Of a DNA stretch of 64,000 nucleotides, positions 30,801 to 45,800 are shown piece by piece. Position 1 is the stretch's first letter. Each line of letters begins with the position of its first letter. The notes beneath the pieces are model-generated. The model saw nothing but the letters and a program-made list of their open reading frames with translations. It was not told the origin of the DNA and made no database searches. Both the position numbers and the translations under genes were made by a program. Source of the stretch: Straminergon stramineum (taxonomy: Eukaryota > Streptophyta > Bryopsida > Hypnales > Calliergonaceae); the NCBI GenBank assembly GCA_963920665.1, contig OY987264.1:30484906-30548905 (forward strand), in the 5' to 3' direction.

Positions 30801-33800
30801 AGGAAGCAAAGTTTGGAGTTGGTATACAAAGTATTGAAGGGAGAATTAGAAGTTGATATGAATAGAGAAATCTTTGAAACACACTTAGAGCCATTAGATT
30901 TCGGATAGAATAATAATTGACTCATAGGATATCAAAAGTCAATTATTTTCTTAAAATTGAAACTATTATTGTATGAGATTCCAAGTCAACTCTTGGAATA
31001 GAATAATGGAGTGAAAATAGAAAGAATTGGATAGAAGTAATGAAGTAAAAAATTGTATTCAAACAATACTTTCAAGTAGTGAGCACAATTTTACAAAGAT
31101 CTGCATGATGGCAAATGATGAGGGATTGAAGAACTTCTACAACGACGTTCTAGATGACCCACAAAACAATATAATTCACTAAAAACTCTAATTGTTATTA
31201 ATTTTCAAAGTTAGCTTTTAAAAATATAGTAGTCAAACTATAACTCCAAGTCAGAGTGTCAAGAATAAGTCTCTCTCAAATTACAAAGAGAAAATTTGAT
31301 AGATTTTGCTTAGAGGTTTCCAAAAATGTCTTACACTTAGAAATCAGAGTCAAAGTGAGAAACATATTAGTAGATGAAGTTTAGGAATCATAGTAGATGA
31401 AAATTAGTCAATTTCATCACAATGAACAAGAATGGAAATTTAGATGGTGTTAGAAATCTAAAAGTCAAAGGTGAAGCCAAAAGAAAATTTCAAATTGTAG
31501 ATTAATAGAAAACCGTGGATGAAGTTTGGAAATATCAATTAGCAGTCAAACTTCATCCATTCAAAACTTCCAGTAGGAAAGTCTAAAGCAAAATTTCTTT
31601 AGCAATATAAATACGTAAAATTAGAATTTGCAAGGAACCAAACTCAAAAGTCTAAAAATAATAAACTTGCAATAGAAGTCCCGCACCTTGGGAATGAAGT
31701 AAGAAGTAAGTTATAATCTTTTGAAGACAACCAAGTAGGACACTCAGAGTTGGTTTTAGATAGAAGGAACTTAGAAGAGTCCATAACCACTTCAAATTCT
31801 AGAAAGTACTTAAGACTCCAATAGTAATAGAAGGATGAAGTTTGGGACAAGGAATGGATGAAGTCACTCAAAGATCATCCATTGAAGTCTAGACTTGGGA
31901 CTTGAGTAGAAATTAGTAGTATAGAGTCATAGTTTAAAATTCGTAGTCAACTGAAATAAGAAAAATCTCAAAAAGAGTGGATGAAGTTTAGATAGCTTCT
32001 TAAAGGCTCCAACTTCATCCAATCATAACTTCTTGTAGGAATCTCTAATTCTTGCAAGTTTTATGTTTTTAGAAATGGTGTGATCTAAAATACAACTTAA
32101 GATAGTTAAATGTAGACTATAGATAATTTTATTAGAAAACCACAGCGACTTAAAGACTTTGTATTGTTTAGAACTAATCTTAGCAATTAAATTAGTTTTT
32201 AGTAATTTCTTTGAACTTAGGCATTTAGAAAAGAATTCATTGCTTGGAAGGCTTAGTGGACAATGCTTAGACAACCTTTAAAAAATAGAACCAAAATAAA
32301 ACAAAAAAATCCATTGTGAAAGTTGTTTACCATAGGTAGGTAAATAAACTCTCACTATGGACTAAAAAAACTTCACACAGTCACAAATAAGGTGAGGCAA
32401 AAAATTCATAAGATTTTTGGACTTGATTGTACATGCTAATTCAAATATTTGAACTTTTGAAGGAAACACTTTAGAAGGGATTCTTTAATTTTTTTTCTTG
32501 TCTTGCGGCTAGTTGATCAACACTACGGATTACTACAATTCACTTCAATACTATGTCATTGTATTGTTCTTATGGTTCTAAAACTATTGTGTAGCAATCT
32601 CATTACAATGTCGAGTATGCAACCAGGTTTATATTTTGGTTAATATGTAGTAATCTTATAGTTGTTGGTATGATTTTCTTCTCCTTGTGAAAGCAATAAC
32701 AAACATATGAGGTTGAAGGCATTTGTTGCACTTTCACCAACTTCACATTTTTTGCCTTGTTTTTGGAACAAGTACCGGTGAGGTCCACTACCTCTTGGAC
32801 TATTTTTTAAATTCATGATGTATTATCTATGTCATGCTTAAATCCTCCTATTTTTTAGAATGGGCTGACAATGAGAAGCTATGGGCAAACTAGGTTCAAT
32901 TATGTAATTCCATCATCGAGATTTTGGAGATATATACTTGTATTTCGTTTGGCAAGAAGTGACTTGTGCATGTAGCAATAGTTGTATATTTGCAATTAAC
33001 TTGCATAATCCTTGTTCTAGATCAAACTTTTCATTCTTAGGGGCTCAAAGATGATGTGGATACAAGTTAAACCTAAATCTCATGTGATCTAAGATTTGAA
33101 TTCTATATGAATAGACAAAATTGGATTAATTATGCTTGTTCTAAGGGTGTTTCAAAAAAAATACTTTTACTCTTAAAATTTGTTTGGCATACTATTTTTG
33201 TGTGCCAAGCAAAGAAAAAAATATATAATATAAATTTGATATCAAATAAGGTATTAACCCCTAAATGCCCAAATTGCATTTTGGGGCAACATAGCAATTT
33301 TGGGTAGCTCACTACGAATGGAATTTTTCTTTCTTTTTGCTGAAATTTTTACATAACATTGGTTCTAGAAGTAGCTTAATGGCGCAACAATTTTTAGAAC
33401 TTCTAATTGCATAGTTAAAAAGTTATTGCATGATATGTAATTTTAATTGCTCAACAAGCAACCCGGATATCTCAATTTTTTTTAAATCACTTTTAAAAAA
33501 AATTGAAATTAGTTCTTTAGATTTAAATGTACATGGAAAGCTTTGAATCATTCCATTTTGATTAATGAGATGAAAGTTATGAGGAGTTTTAGTTTTCGGG
33601 TAGTTGTGCAATCTCTACTTTAAAATAAACTTTGAAGTCCTTTATTTAACTCAAATGAATTTTTCATATTCTTGAAAAAAAAAATGAGATGTAGATTAAA
33701 ACATTACAATTGTTGGGATTGGCATTTTTCAATTCCATAATAAAATGATCAACAATTTAGTAAGTTGAATCATTCTCTACTTCTTTCTACTTACTATTTT

Positions 33801-36800
33801 TTCCCTATATATTGTTCAATTCCAAATTATCTGAACTTTTTTAAGCATGTAGCCAACTTGAGTTGAAGAATGAATCCAAATAAGCACCACCATTTTGGAA
33901 TTTTTTTTCATACAAATATAACCTTACAAAGTGCAACTGTCTCCTTTTTTTGTAGAATCAAAGGAATGATTTTTGTCAATTCAAATGCTAATATCTTGCA
34001 ATCTATATGGTGGAAATTTTTTTCCATTTTTTCCATTTTTTCCATGTCCTTTCAAACTAGTAAACTACAAGATCCTATAGTTACATGTGTCCAAAAATGT
34101 TTCTTTTTTAAAATTTGGTCCTTGTATCAGAAATGGCAGTTTTAGAGCATTTTGGGTGAAAATATAGTCAAATACATTTAGGGATTAAACAAATGATAGG
34201 AAAGGAGATTTATGAAGGAATTGGTCATCACTTTTGTTGCAATTACAAATGACATACTAATGGTTGTGACAACAACACAAGACAAACTATTCTATATATT
34301 GTTAAAATTATTTGTTTGTTTGTGATGTATGCTAGGATCTTAGTGCAATTACCAAACCAACCAAAGCATACTTAATATCATCAGAAAGTGCATGGTTAGG
34401 GTGTTTGCATTAAAGAATGTTTACTGTATTCTGACTAATGGGACAAAAGATATTGAATTTTCAAGTTTTAATATTATAAACAATTAGAAAATTTGGTTGT
34501 AAGAGCCATCAAGGTACAGGATAAGCCAATATTTTAATTTTAATTTTTTTAGTTAAAAAATGTTTGACAATATTTTACTTTTGCCTTTATTTAAATTTCA
34601 AATTTGTTTGTTTGCTAAAGGAATACTTTATTTTGCCTCTGCATTTGATTTTTATTCTTTTTTTATAGCACTTCTATTATTTTTATATACCAATTTTTAA
34701 ATTTAAAATGATATATCATACATGCAAAAGAGCACAAAATATTAAAATTCCATAATGCGGATAATTAGCTATATTTTAAAGAATTGAAAAATGGATGTGA
34801 AGGACATTGAAGAGGGCTTAGATATCACATTTTTGGTGATTACAAGTGACATACTAATGATTTTGGAAACAATAAAGGGTTGAAATTCTTAAGAGAGCTT
34901 GAAATTTTTGTTTTCAATCTAGATTTTATAATAGTGTCTACAATTTATTTCTAAAAATATTGTGCATGTATAAGTGAAAACATAGAAGATTGAAATTGAA
35001 TTGAAGTAAGGTGTTATTTATAAAATATAGAACTTATATCTTACTCTTAGAAAATGATCAAATGACCAAATAATAAACTATAGAATTTCTAAAAATAATG
35101 ATATAGAAGTCACTAATATTTCTTTGGTTTAATGGTCTTCCTAAAATTCTCAATTTTTTTTCTTATGAGGAAACATTGCACTTTGGAATAAACTTAAGCT
35201 GTAAAAATCAACTTATTGAATATAAAACATGTTTTATTTGCCAAAAAAATTCCGGCTTGAAGTAAAATTTCATGTATTAAATTTAAAAAGGTCAAATTAA
35301 TACATGCACATAAAAGTTGATCTCAATTCCACCTTTAGAAATGTGTTAAAATAAGAATATACATGCATTACTTCTCCCATTTTAAATACCATTGCATTAC
35401 AAAAACTTTTTATAAACATATTTTTTATATTTTTATGATCATATATTGGAAAAAAACTTAAAAGAAATTGAAGTGATGTGATTGCTAATTCCTTTTACTT
35501 TGTCATCAATTTAATTTTGTCATTGGTATTGATCTCTAATGACTGTAAAGTTAGTCTAAAGTTCCAAGAAAATTTAGAAATTGATTTAGTGTTCATTTTC
35601 AAGCAAAAGTTGTGAACAATAACTAGTAGTTTGATCATAATTATTCATTAGATTGGATGTAGTGGTGCACTTACTAATCTTTTCACAAGTACACTTTGAA
35701 ATCAAATATTCAAATTACGTCTTAAATTGATTGTCATTTGGATATTAATAATTTTCTCACAATTTTGATTGTAATGGGTTTGAATGATAAAATTCTAATT
35801 GAAGTAATTTGATAAAAACTTCCTTCTAATGAATTACTAAAGTTGTTTCTGAAGGCCTATTATTTGAAACCAAAAAAAGTCAATTATCACCTAAAAAATA
35901 ATTTTCTAGGTGACTGGAATGCATTTGCTTGCTTTGAACTACGAACTTAATTTGAGGATTTCATACTAGATACATTAGAACTTGAAAAGATGCAAACAAT
36001 AAAAAAAGTGAGCTATAAATATGGTAGAAGATGAAAAAAGAAATTTTTCCACATTAAAAAGTCTAACATATGGTTTAATATAGGAGAAAAATTAATTAAT
36101 GAGATGAATTTGGACATTTCTCCTTAAAATGGTTGATGCGTAGTTTAATTTCAATTTGATTATAAACTATTTTTACCTAAAAAACTTTAAATTTCAAATC
36201 CTTATAATTTTTAATAATAAACATATTAATTCATGATTTATCAAATAATAATTGATGAATTCTAAAATATCCATTATTTGATTTTTGTAATCTCAAAAAA
36301 ATATACAAATATTTATGTGATAGTATGTATATATGTATAAAAATACATATAGATTTTGCATATTTAATGATTTTAATTTAAGTTGTGCTATTTAATAATA
36401 TAAAAATTATTTACCAAGTGTTGGTGAAGTGTGTAACAACAAGTTTGGATAGCTTATACCTGAAATACTTTGGAAACATCTCTTAGATTGAATGTGTAGT
36501 GAGATTTTGTTGGTGTTGGAAGTAATTCTTGACTTATTCGAGTATATGTCTCAATGCTACAATCGACAATTGGCTTAACCATTGATTTACATTCTTGTGG
36601 AAATGTTGAAAGAAACCCTCCAAGAATGCCACTAAATATCATTCGCAAACTTCCTTCAGTAGGAGGTTGTACACAAATCATTGAGAAATGTCGAAAAAAT
36701 CTTGGTGTCACCTAAAAGGTTGTAGACTAATAAACTTAATACACATTCAATTTTTTATAAAATAAAGGACATAGTGCTAAAATTATAGATATGGAAGATG

Positions 36801-39800
36801 CGACCTTATAAATTGATATTTATCACAACAATGAAACATAAGATTCAAGGGTGACAAACATACATGAATGTATCAACAACTTTATAATTAGATAGATAAT
36901 TTATGAAGTATATAGAAAGAAAAAAAGAAAACACTAATATTACTAAACTATGTGAACAAGTTTAATAGATAATTTTGAAATTTGATTATTCTTTTCTAAA
37001 TTTCATTCAAGTATATTAGTAATAGAACCAAAAATATTCCAAAATCTACACTTAAGAAATATATTAATACAAAATATAATTTTGCATTGAGTAGTATTCT
37101 TGAAAAGTTTATTTTTGTGAAAGCAATAGTCAATAAGCTTTAAAAAAGTCTAATCAATTCTATAATTTAATCTTGTTTCGTATTTCAGTAAGCAAATTCT
37201 CTTGGATATACATTCTTACATGAACCCCCAATTATCTAATTGACTATCTTATTAGTATTGCCCAATTTCAGCCAATTTGGGGGGGAGAATAAAAAAATTT
37301 GTTGTTTTTATTGCATAAGAAATAAAGTTTTTGAATTCTTTTTGTTTCAAATTGTAATAAAATAGGGTAAATCATAAATGACTTTTCTAGTGCTAAAAAA
37401 TTTATTATTTAGAAAAGTGTTGATATTCTCATCATTAAATCTTATGCTTTTTATACAAATCAATTAAAAATACAATTTTACACAATCATAAAAATGTTCA
37501 AATACTAAGGATAAAATTGTATTTTGGGTGAATTTTTTAAGTAAAATCTTTAAAATCCTTATTAAAGAAAATCTATAAATGATTTTAGAATCTTAATTGT
37601 ACAAACACTTTGAATTGTGTCCCAATATCAAAAAAGTCATGGAACTTATATATTTAGATCACATTTGTACTTTGTCCCAAACTTGTGGGTCTTTGGGAAT
37701 TACATCAAATACTTTTGTAAAAGAAGTTGAAAAAAAATTTAATTGTTCACTAGAAATTGAGATCCTAAAATAAAAATGGTATTTTTGTTAAAATTTGCTT
37801 CAAAATTGATTTGAAAAATATTTATATCTATTTCACAATTTGACAACATAGATAAATTCTTATCTCTATTCTTAACATTCAAACTTGAATGCAATTATTT
37901 AAAGCTTGAAGAAGTGAATATGTTATGACAAATCTAAGTTTTATACCATACCCCTTAGACATTTAGGAGTTGAATTTCCTTTTCCTTCATTAGATATATA
38001 ATTTTTTATGATAATAAATAAACAAAATAAAATTCTTTAACTAGTGCAATTAAAATTGAATAGCATAAGGTTACATTTATATTATTTATAATTCTATTTC
38101 TAATATTTATGAAATAATCTATCTCCATACATTTTCTTTTAAGAATTATATGCATTATAATAATTTAATTACTATAGTACTTAAACAATTTATATACCTC
38201 ATTGCGCCCTCCCCCAGGTGGAGCACATGCAGTAACAATAGTCATGTCATCTATATCTTTCCAATATAAAAGTTGTCGATCATAAAAGCCTCTAAAATCC
38301 AAAAATTGTCTAAGCAACTCAACAGGAGGTTGAGCAAAATATTTCTCTCTTAATGGCATATTTACATCATCAACAAAACAACATATTTTTTTCCCAACAG
38401 GAGCACCAAATCGAGTTCTTTGTTTCTTTTCCAATTTCACTTCAATAGATTCCTATGCTATTAATTAAATATTTCAAATGAAATTACATTTCTTATATAA
38501 AGTGTATTCATTTTTAATATTTTATTTTATTTTGTTATATATTTTGTATATATTCATGCACTACTAATCATTAAGTCTTTTATGTATAGTCATTTGCAAA
38601 CCTACATCTATATGTATTATCTCTAAAAGTATTGAATCCATTTAACCCCTAAAATGCCTAAACAACAAATTTATGCTTGATGGTCACTTGCAAGCAATGT
38701 TCTTGGGTGGAAATGTTTTTTTAATTGTATATGCATTCAAGATGATTTTTTAATTATTGATGCATTTTTAACCCCTACATGCTTTCATATTAAGAAACCC
38801 AAAGGTGCATCAAAATACTTGTCTTCAAAGCAAGGCTAGAATCTTCATTTGTATTTATTATTTTACCAAATTCATCCATAGGATTCTTTGGTTAATTCGT
38901 TCAAGTAAATTATCCCCAAATTTTAGAGTGAATGTCCCTACCAATTGCAAGTTCAATGTGTCTATTAAAACTCAAATTGTATGATTTTTTTATCCTTCCA
39001 AAAGGTGAAGTTTGGAATTTCATCAATTTTAGAAAAAATACCATAAGGTCTATAGCTTGTGTATTTTAGTCAATCTATTGGAAAATGGGGTGATAATATA
39101 TGTCAAAAGCTTAAGCAAAAACACTTTCATATTCATCTTATAAAAATTCTAAAGTGGAAGAAAATATAGGATTGAACTATCAATATCCTTTTTTGAAAAT
39201 TTTATTTGAAAATTTTCAAAATTAAGTGCAAAGAAAGACTTTATATATTTTCTCTACATTTATTGTTGACAAAATAAAAATCTTCATAATTTTCACTTAA
39301 TTATTTGGAATAATTCAATGGTTCAAAATATTTTTGTATAGATATAAAAATACAGGATCCAAATATAATAATTAAATTTCTTAGAATGTATTTTTTGCTC
39401 CATGTTTTGATATTTAAATGAAAAAAGCCTTTTTAACTTCTGCAATATTTCTCGAAATGACATGAAACTAATCTTTATACATGGAGTAGGATGATTAGCT
39501 TCCATACCAATTACAAAGTCATTAGGAAAATTCTAAGGTCTCAAAAAGGCTGCGAATTTTGCACCCATGTCGTGCAATTATAGAAATTTTATTTTTATTT
39601 TTTTTAAAATTTGGAATCTAACGTGGAACTACTAGTGCCACATCAGATCGACAATTTTTTCATATTTTTTTCCAAAAAGATTAATTTTTTTTCTGAATTT
39701 GCACCACGGAGGTGCCGAAAATCTAAAACTCATAGCCTTCCCTTAATCTGAGTATTTTCCTAATGCAATACAATATGCCCAAGGTCTTAAGAAATCCAAG

Positions 39801-42800
39801 TGGGCTACTTAGTCCTCTCGATTCTCAAGGGTAATGAAGATCACACAAGTCAAGTCTAAGTATTGAAAATACCATACTAAGTATGTAATATGATCCTAGT
39901 ATTAAAATCTAGATGTGAAAGTGAAGTAAATGTGACTTCCTAATCAATTTTCTATCCAAATGATATAATATATAATCTAAGCAAGTTACATGCTAGTAGA
40001 AAGAATATCTTGGGACCCCAAGTAACATTTTTTGGACTAGATGCCAAACCTTAATGGTAACTAAGCTTTATTTTTTATTTATTTTTATCTTAGCTTGGTT
40101 GCCAAAGTTCTTTTTCCTTTAAAGAAAAAAATATCCATTTCAAAAATTTCATGTTTAGTATGTATTCAAAATTAAAACCTTTAATTTATTCTTGTAATAT
40201 GTATTATGAATTAGATTTTTGGACAATTTATAAACCCAACACTTAACATCTTATGCAATGAAATAAATTTCACAAAAGCTATAAAATTCATATTTTAAAA
40301 GAAAAATTTATATTTTATCCACGACACTTTAGTCCTTCAAGGGTCCAAATTTAGCTTTTATTCTTATAAAATAAAAAATGTATTTCTAAGATTTATGCCC
40401 AAAGATCCCCAAGTTTATTGATCATCTATTAATTGCAAAGATAATGGATGTGTTGAAAATGAACTCCAATTTTTAATCATAGCATTATTTGAATAAATGA
40501 TAAATTCAATAAAATAGTATTAAAAAATTACTATGAAATATTATTGAATGCAATTATGAAGTGTTTCATGAAAAAAATGATGAAAATTTTGTTTTCTAAA
40601 ATCTACTAGCTCCAAATGATATTTTGTAATATTTTTTTAATTCTTTTTTATTTATTAAAATAATTTTAAATCAATCAAATTTTCTATAATATCAAACCAA
40701 TGAAAATTTTAATAATATCTCTTCAATTATATTATTCATTATAATTATATTTAAAAATAAAAACAGATGATACTAATTCAAAAAAAATTGTTCAAATTTT
40801 AAACAAAATATTATGATTTTACCCCAAGCCCATTCTTTGCAATATTTTGTTTGAAATGAAATTATTTTCAATGTGCATAAGAAAATTACTTTGTCAATGT
40901 TATTATACATAGTAAATTTAACTAAGTATCAACAATATATGCAATTAACAAAAACTTAAAAACATACTTGAGTTGCAATTGCTGATGTTTGTGCACTAAA
41001 ATTGATAACAATGGACATGTAGTTCTTGTTTTCTCGTAATCGAGCAATGAGATCCATTACAATAGCACTTTTTCCAACACCGGATCCACCTTGGAATAAA
41101 ACATGTTTATTGACTTCAAGATATATCTCCATGAGAAATCCTAATCTTGTTGTATCTAAAGTTGGTACCATTAATTCAAAAAAAGATGTACCAGGAACAT
41201 ATACAAAGGGTAAAATTATATCCTCCCATGGTGCTAGGCTCTACATTTTTACAATAAACTGAAATCATTTTTTTTATAAAATAACTAATATCAAAAATTT
41301 AATATGAAAAACAAGAATAATATAGTGTAATAAACTTTATCTTACTTTTTGCTAATGATTGAAAATAAATTTTTTTGATGAAGAATTATTAAAATATGGA
41401 TAATCGTCAATCTCAAGATGAATTAATTTCAAGTAAAAAGTTGTAATATGGTTAATCATGATATTTTTGCTATGATATTTTTGTGTTAAAACGTCTCATT
41501 ATTATTTTTGTAAATGAATCAAATTTAGAATTAATTTAGTTTTAAATACAAACCTTATCTTTGACATTGACAAAATAATCATAGACTGTATCTGATCCTG
41601 GAAAGGCTGCTATAGTTTCAAGTTCAGTTCTAAAAAATACATCAAAACCTTCAGTACTTTTATGATCAATATTTCCACCAATAGACCAAACATATGAAAA
41701 TGCAAATACACGGTTCAAGGTGGCTTGAATTTCATCCGGAATATCTTCTTCAAATTCTCCTTCAACATTTATTCCTCGCAAAGGTTGAAGCAAAGCTTGA
41801 TAACAAAAACACAATGACGTGACTATATTGATATTTACGGAAGGAATGTTTTCTCTACACTTAGTTCTTAAATATTTTAAACCAATGTCTACCCAAGTAT
41901 CAAACAACATATATATTTGGTCTAGAACCTGGAATTAAATAAGAGTTAGAATGCATCAATTATCCAAAAATAGACAAATAAAGATTATTACATTGGAAAC
42001 TACTGAATATATAAATTTTAAAGTTTAAATTTTTCAATATACCAGAATTTTAAAATATCGTAGTTTAAAGATGCATTTAATATATTTCAATTGAATAAAA
42101 TTGATTAGAATTTACATTTCATTATTTTTACTACATTAAAACAAGGCTTATTCTACATTTTTTATAGATATGCCATTATCTAAAAATTTTATTGAAATTG
42201 AAAATAATAAAAATATTTATATTAGAAAAAATCTATAAATTAATGAATTGTAAAAGGTATGAAAAAGGATCTTGGAGTTTCCAAATTGAAAAAATGGCAT
42301 TCCATGAGTATCCCTTGAAAAGATGAAGCCCCTTTCCACCCTTCAAATTGGAAATCACTTACCGTTGATCATGAAAAAGAAAAATCAAAACCACCTCCAA
42401 GCCATCGATCATGAATTTTTATCAAAATCAATCTACTCCCTATGCTTGTTATTGGATCTAAGACTAAAAATCAATGGTTGTTGCTTTGGGACATTGATAC
42501 CAAAGAAGTATATGGGTATACAATATGAATATGGACATTGAATACATATGGTGGATACAAAATATATAATACAATTATGGATAGGACAATATATCTCATA
42601 TGGATTGCATCTAAAGTTATAATTTGAAATTACGAATAGGGGTGGTGGCTTGGATTTGGGTTTGTAATTTTTTTAAAATACATCTTATCACTAGATGCCA
42701 CATGTACAACAACTACATTTTAATTGGGTGTTAATGGAATTGTTACATGTCAATGACTATGGGTTTAGAAATCAAGAACTCACTTAAAAAAATATTGAAT

Positions 42801-45800
42801 AATTGATGTCAAATCAAAAAATGTACATCTTGAATTATTGATAGATTATATTTGAGAATTTATACCTATTGTTTTATTGATTTATATAGAATTAATTAAA
42901 AATAATATTTTATTTTAAATGTATTTGATTTGTTTCATGTCATTCTAATACATATTGCAAAAGTTAGAAGTTTCTTTTTTAATTTTCAATGTTAAACTAA
43001 GCAAAAATATATATATTTTCAGAAAATATTAATTCATTTTGCTAGGTTTTATAGATTCATACTTATTCCAAAGCATTTGAACTATTGAATTCCAAATAAT
43101 GAGGAATTAATGAAAGTTATAAGGATTTTTAATTTTTAAGCAATGAAGGTAGAAAAACATCTATTTAGTATTTTTTGAACTCAATATTGAAAATTTTCAT
43201 ATAAAAGAAAGAACACATGATACCTATTGTTTATTAGAACATTTGTACCAATGGGATTAACAATCCTCAATTTATTGTAAAAATTCTTAGCAATTTAGTT
43301 TTTTCTTCCATTTAGCACCATCTTCCACTTTATAATTTTCTTAAAGATGAGTGAGAATTTTTTTTGGTTCAACTATTTTACATGTAATCTCACTCAATTT
43401 TTTAGCATATTGACTAAAATGCACAAGTTATTGCAATCAATGAAAAATCACTCTTAAACTTTGGGGCAATGTACTTGAACAAGTTCACCAAACGATTCAA
43501 TGGTTGAATTTGTTAAAAAAGTAAATGTAGATGAAGATTTTTGGCCTTGATTTGGATACGAGTATTTTGAGTATTGATTTAAAATTTTTTTGTTTCTTAA
43601 CATAGATAGCAAAGTTAGACTACCGTTCTAAAGTGTGATTTTAGAGCTAAAATTAGTATTTTTTTTTCAATTTCATGATGTATTGTATTAGTGACACACA
43701 TGCCAAATTTTAAAAATTGATGAGGAATTTAGCAAAAGATGCCTAAAAGATGTTGAAACTACAAAAATTGCCCAAAAAATTATGAGTAGTCTAACTTTCC
43801 ACCTAGGCATGTGATCATTTTTTTTCTTCCCATGAAAACAACTAATGTATGCACCTAGTATCAAATCTCAAAAACATTTATTTAGAATTGACTTTTGAAA
43901 TGTATATAAAGACAAAAGAAAATTGAGTTGTTTCTTATAGTCAAACTATAAATGTCTTAAATTATGAATTCCTGAAGGATGATTCTTTATTGAATGGACA
44001 ATTGAAAATCTAGGTTAGTTTCTACAAAGTCAATTTTAGTTAGATGTTCATGAAATTTTGACACAAGGTGTGAACATCTACCCCTTAGTGGGAACATAAT
44101 TTCTTTCTATTTGGATTCCCGGATCAAAAGTTATATTGCCCTCAACTTTTTCCGCAACTAGGTCAATTGGGGCATCTTTTGATAAAATCCACATTGACTT
44201 TTGAAATTTGGCATGTAGGTATCTAATAAAATATAGCATATAATTGTCCAAATAAAACTTTTAGTTCTCATATTACATTCTAAGAGGATTCAAAATTTGT
44301 TAACTATGTTGGAGCAATTTGAAGAAAAAATATTTTCTTTTAACTTCACTTTTCCAAAACACTTTAAGGGTTAAGCCAGAGGGAATCTTCATATAAGGTA
44401 GATCAGCCCACTTCCACCAGCTTCCTATAACCACTATCCTATCTAAGGCCCCATCTCCACCATAGAACTCACCCAAATCTATTTACTTTTTTGACAATTT
44501 TAGTGCATTAATTCCAACTTGGATAACATGTCATTCCTTGATTGGTGGATACTCAAGTGCTAATAGGTATATGGAAAGGCGGTTATAGGTTTAGGATAGA
44601 AAATCTATGACTCTAGTCTAGTGGTGGTTTTGTAATCTTAGGGCAAACCACTTTCGAAATTCATAGAAATTACAATTTTAATCGAAAAATTATAATTCTA
44701 CTTGGGTTTGATTCGTGAAACATGCGCACACCTCTAAAAAAGATGGGCCCTCCTATTGGACCTCATATACTCAGATTGCAAATGAGGGTGGTACTAGGCT
44801 GATCTACTGTAATGGTAAACACTTCAGGATAAGAAATGCAATTACACTTTGGTAGATTTAACGACAATGATATCATATTACAAAATTTTGAATATTTAAA
44901 AATTATTGTGGCACAATTTTTTATTTATTCTTGTGTAAAATAAGTTAGATATTCAAATGACAAAAACTTTAGTTGAAACTATATATTAAAAATACAAAAA
45001 ATATTCAACATCTAACTCAATGACAAAGGTATTGTTAGTATTCATTGGAGTTTTTTTTTGTGATATTGGATATTTTCTAAATCCATGATATATATTTCTA
45101 AGCTTAATTGTGCCTAAATTTTATACAATTTATAAAAAATTTCTAGTACAAGGATTAATCCTTAAAAAACTAGACATTCAATTTTGAACACTTAATGAAT
45201 GCAAACATGATCCAATTACACAATATCTTTTTTTTCTATTCATCTAAATGTTTGTGAATTTTTATATTAACTATCCTTCATTTAGATGGTATAAAATAAT
45301 TTTCAAGTCCATTTTGGTAAATATTTTACAATAAAAGGTGTACAAAAATGTTTACCTCAAAAGCTAACTTTTTATGTTCAAAAATGACTTTTCAAAAAAC
45401 AACTTGAATAAATACATTGAACAAATGCTTGAAAATATATACATGAAATTATAACTTAACGATTCCAACTTTAGGGGAAAAAATTTCTAGTGAAAATTAT
45501 AAATATCCAATCTATAAACAATTTTAGGAAGAATTTTCAATTCTTGCTTTCAAATTTTAATGAAAAATATTGGTCAAATGAATGTAGTTGTTGATCTAAT
45601 TTGCCGTACAGATATGATCTTTCCATTGTATTTTACAACTATTGTTCAAAATTCATCATTAAATTACTTTTCTAAGTTGCTTTTTAGAATGCATCTCTAC
45701 AATTTTGGATATCTAGACAAATCCCTTGTCCTTGAGGATTTAAATCTAAATTACTTACATTAAATCTAAGCTACTAACAATATATGAAAGTTTTCTTATT

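Larger units (their letters stand above)
20862..36459. other. Intron 19 (15.6 kb, transposon-filled)
   Basis: The longest intron, between the end of AAA3 and the start of AAA4, with a GTATAA donor and TTTTAG acceptor. It holds a 1.49-kb inverted-repeat transposon (21273-22762), family D repeats (25010-25520, 34425-34880), a GC-richer island with hairpins (25862-26330), two family A elements (29246-30182, 33254-34188), and a purine-biased stretch (about 30480-32290). Translations of open frames inside (for example 26620-26876) match no protein family I know. The remaining sequence is AT-rich and unclassified. Confidence 0.75.
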
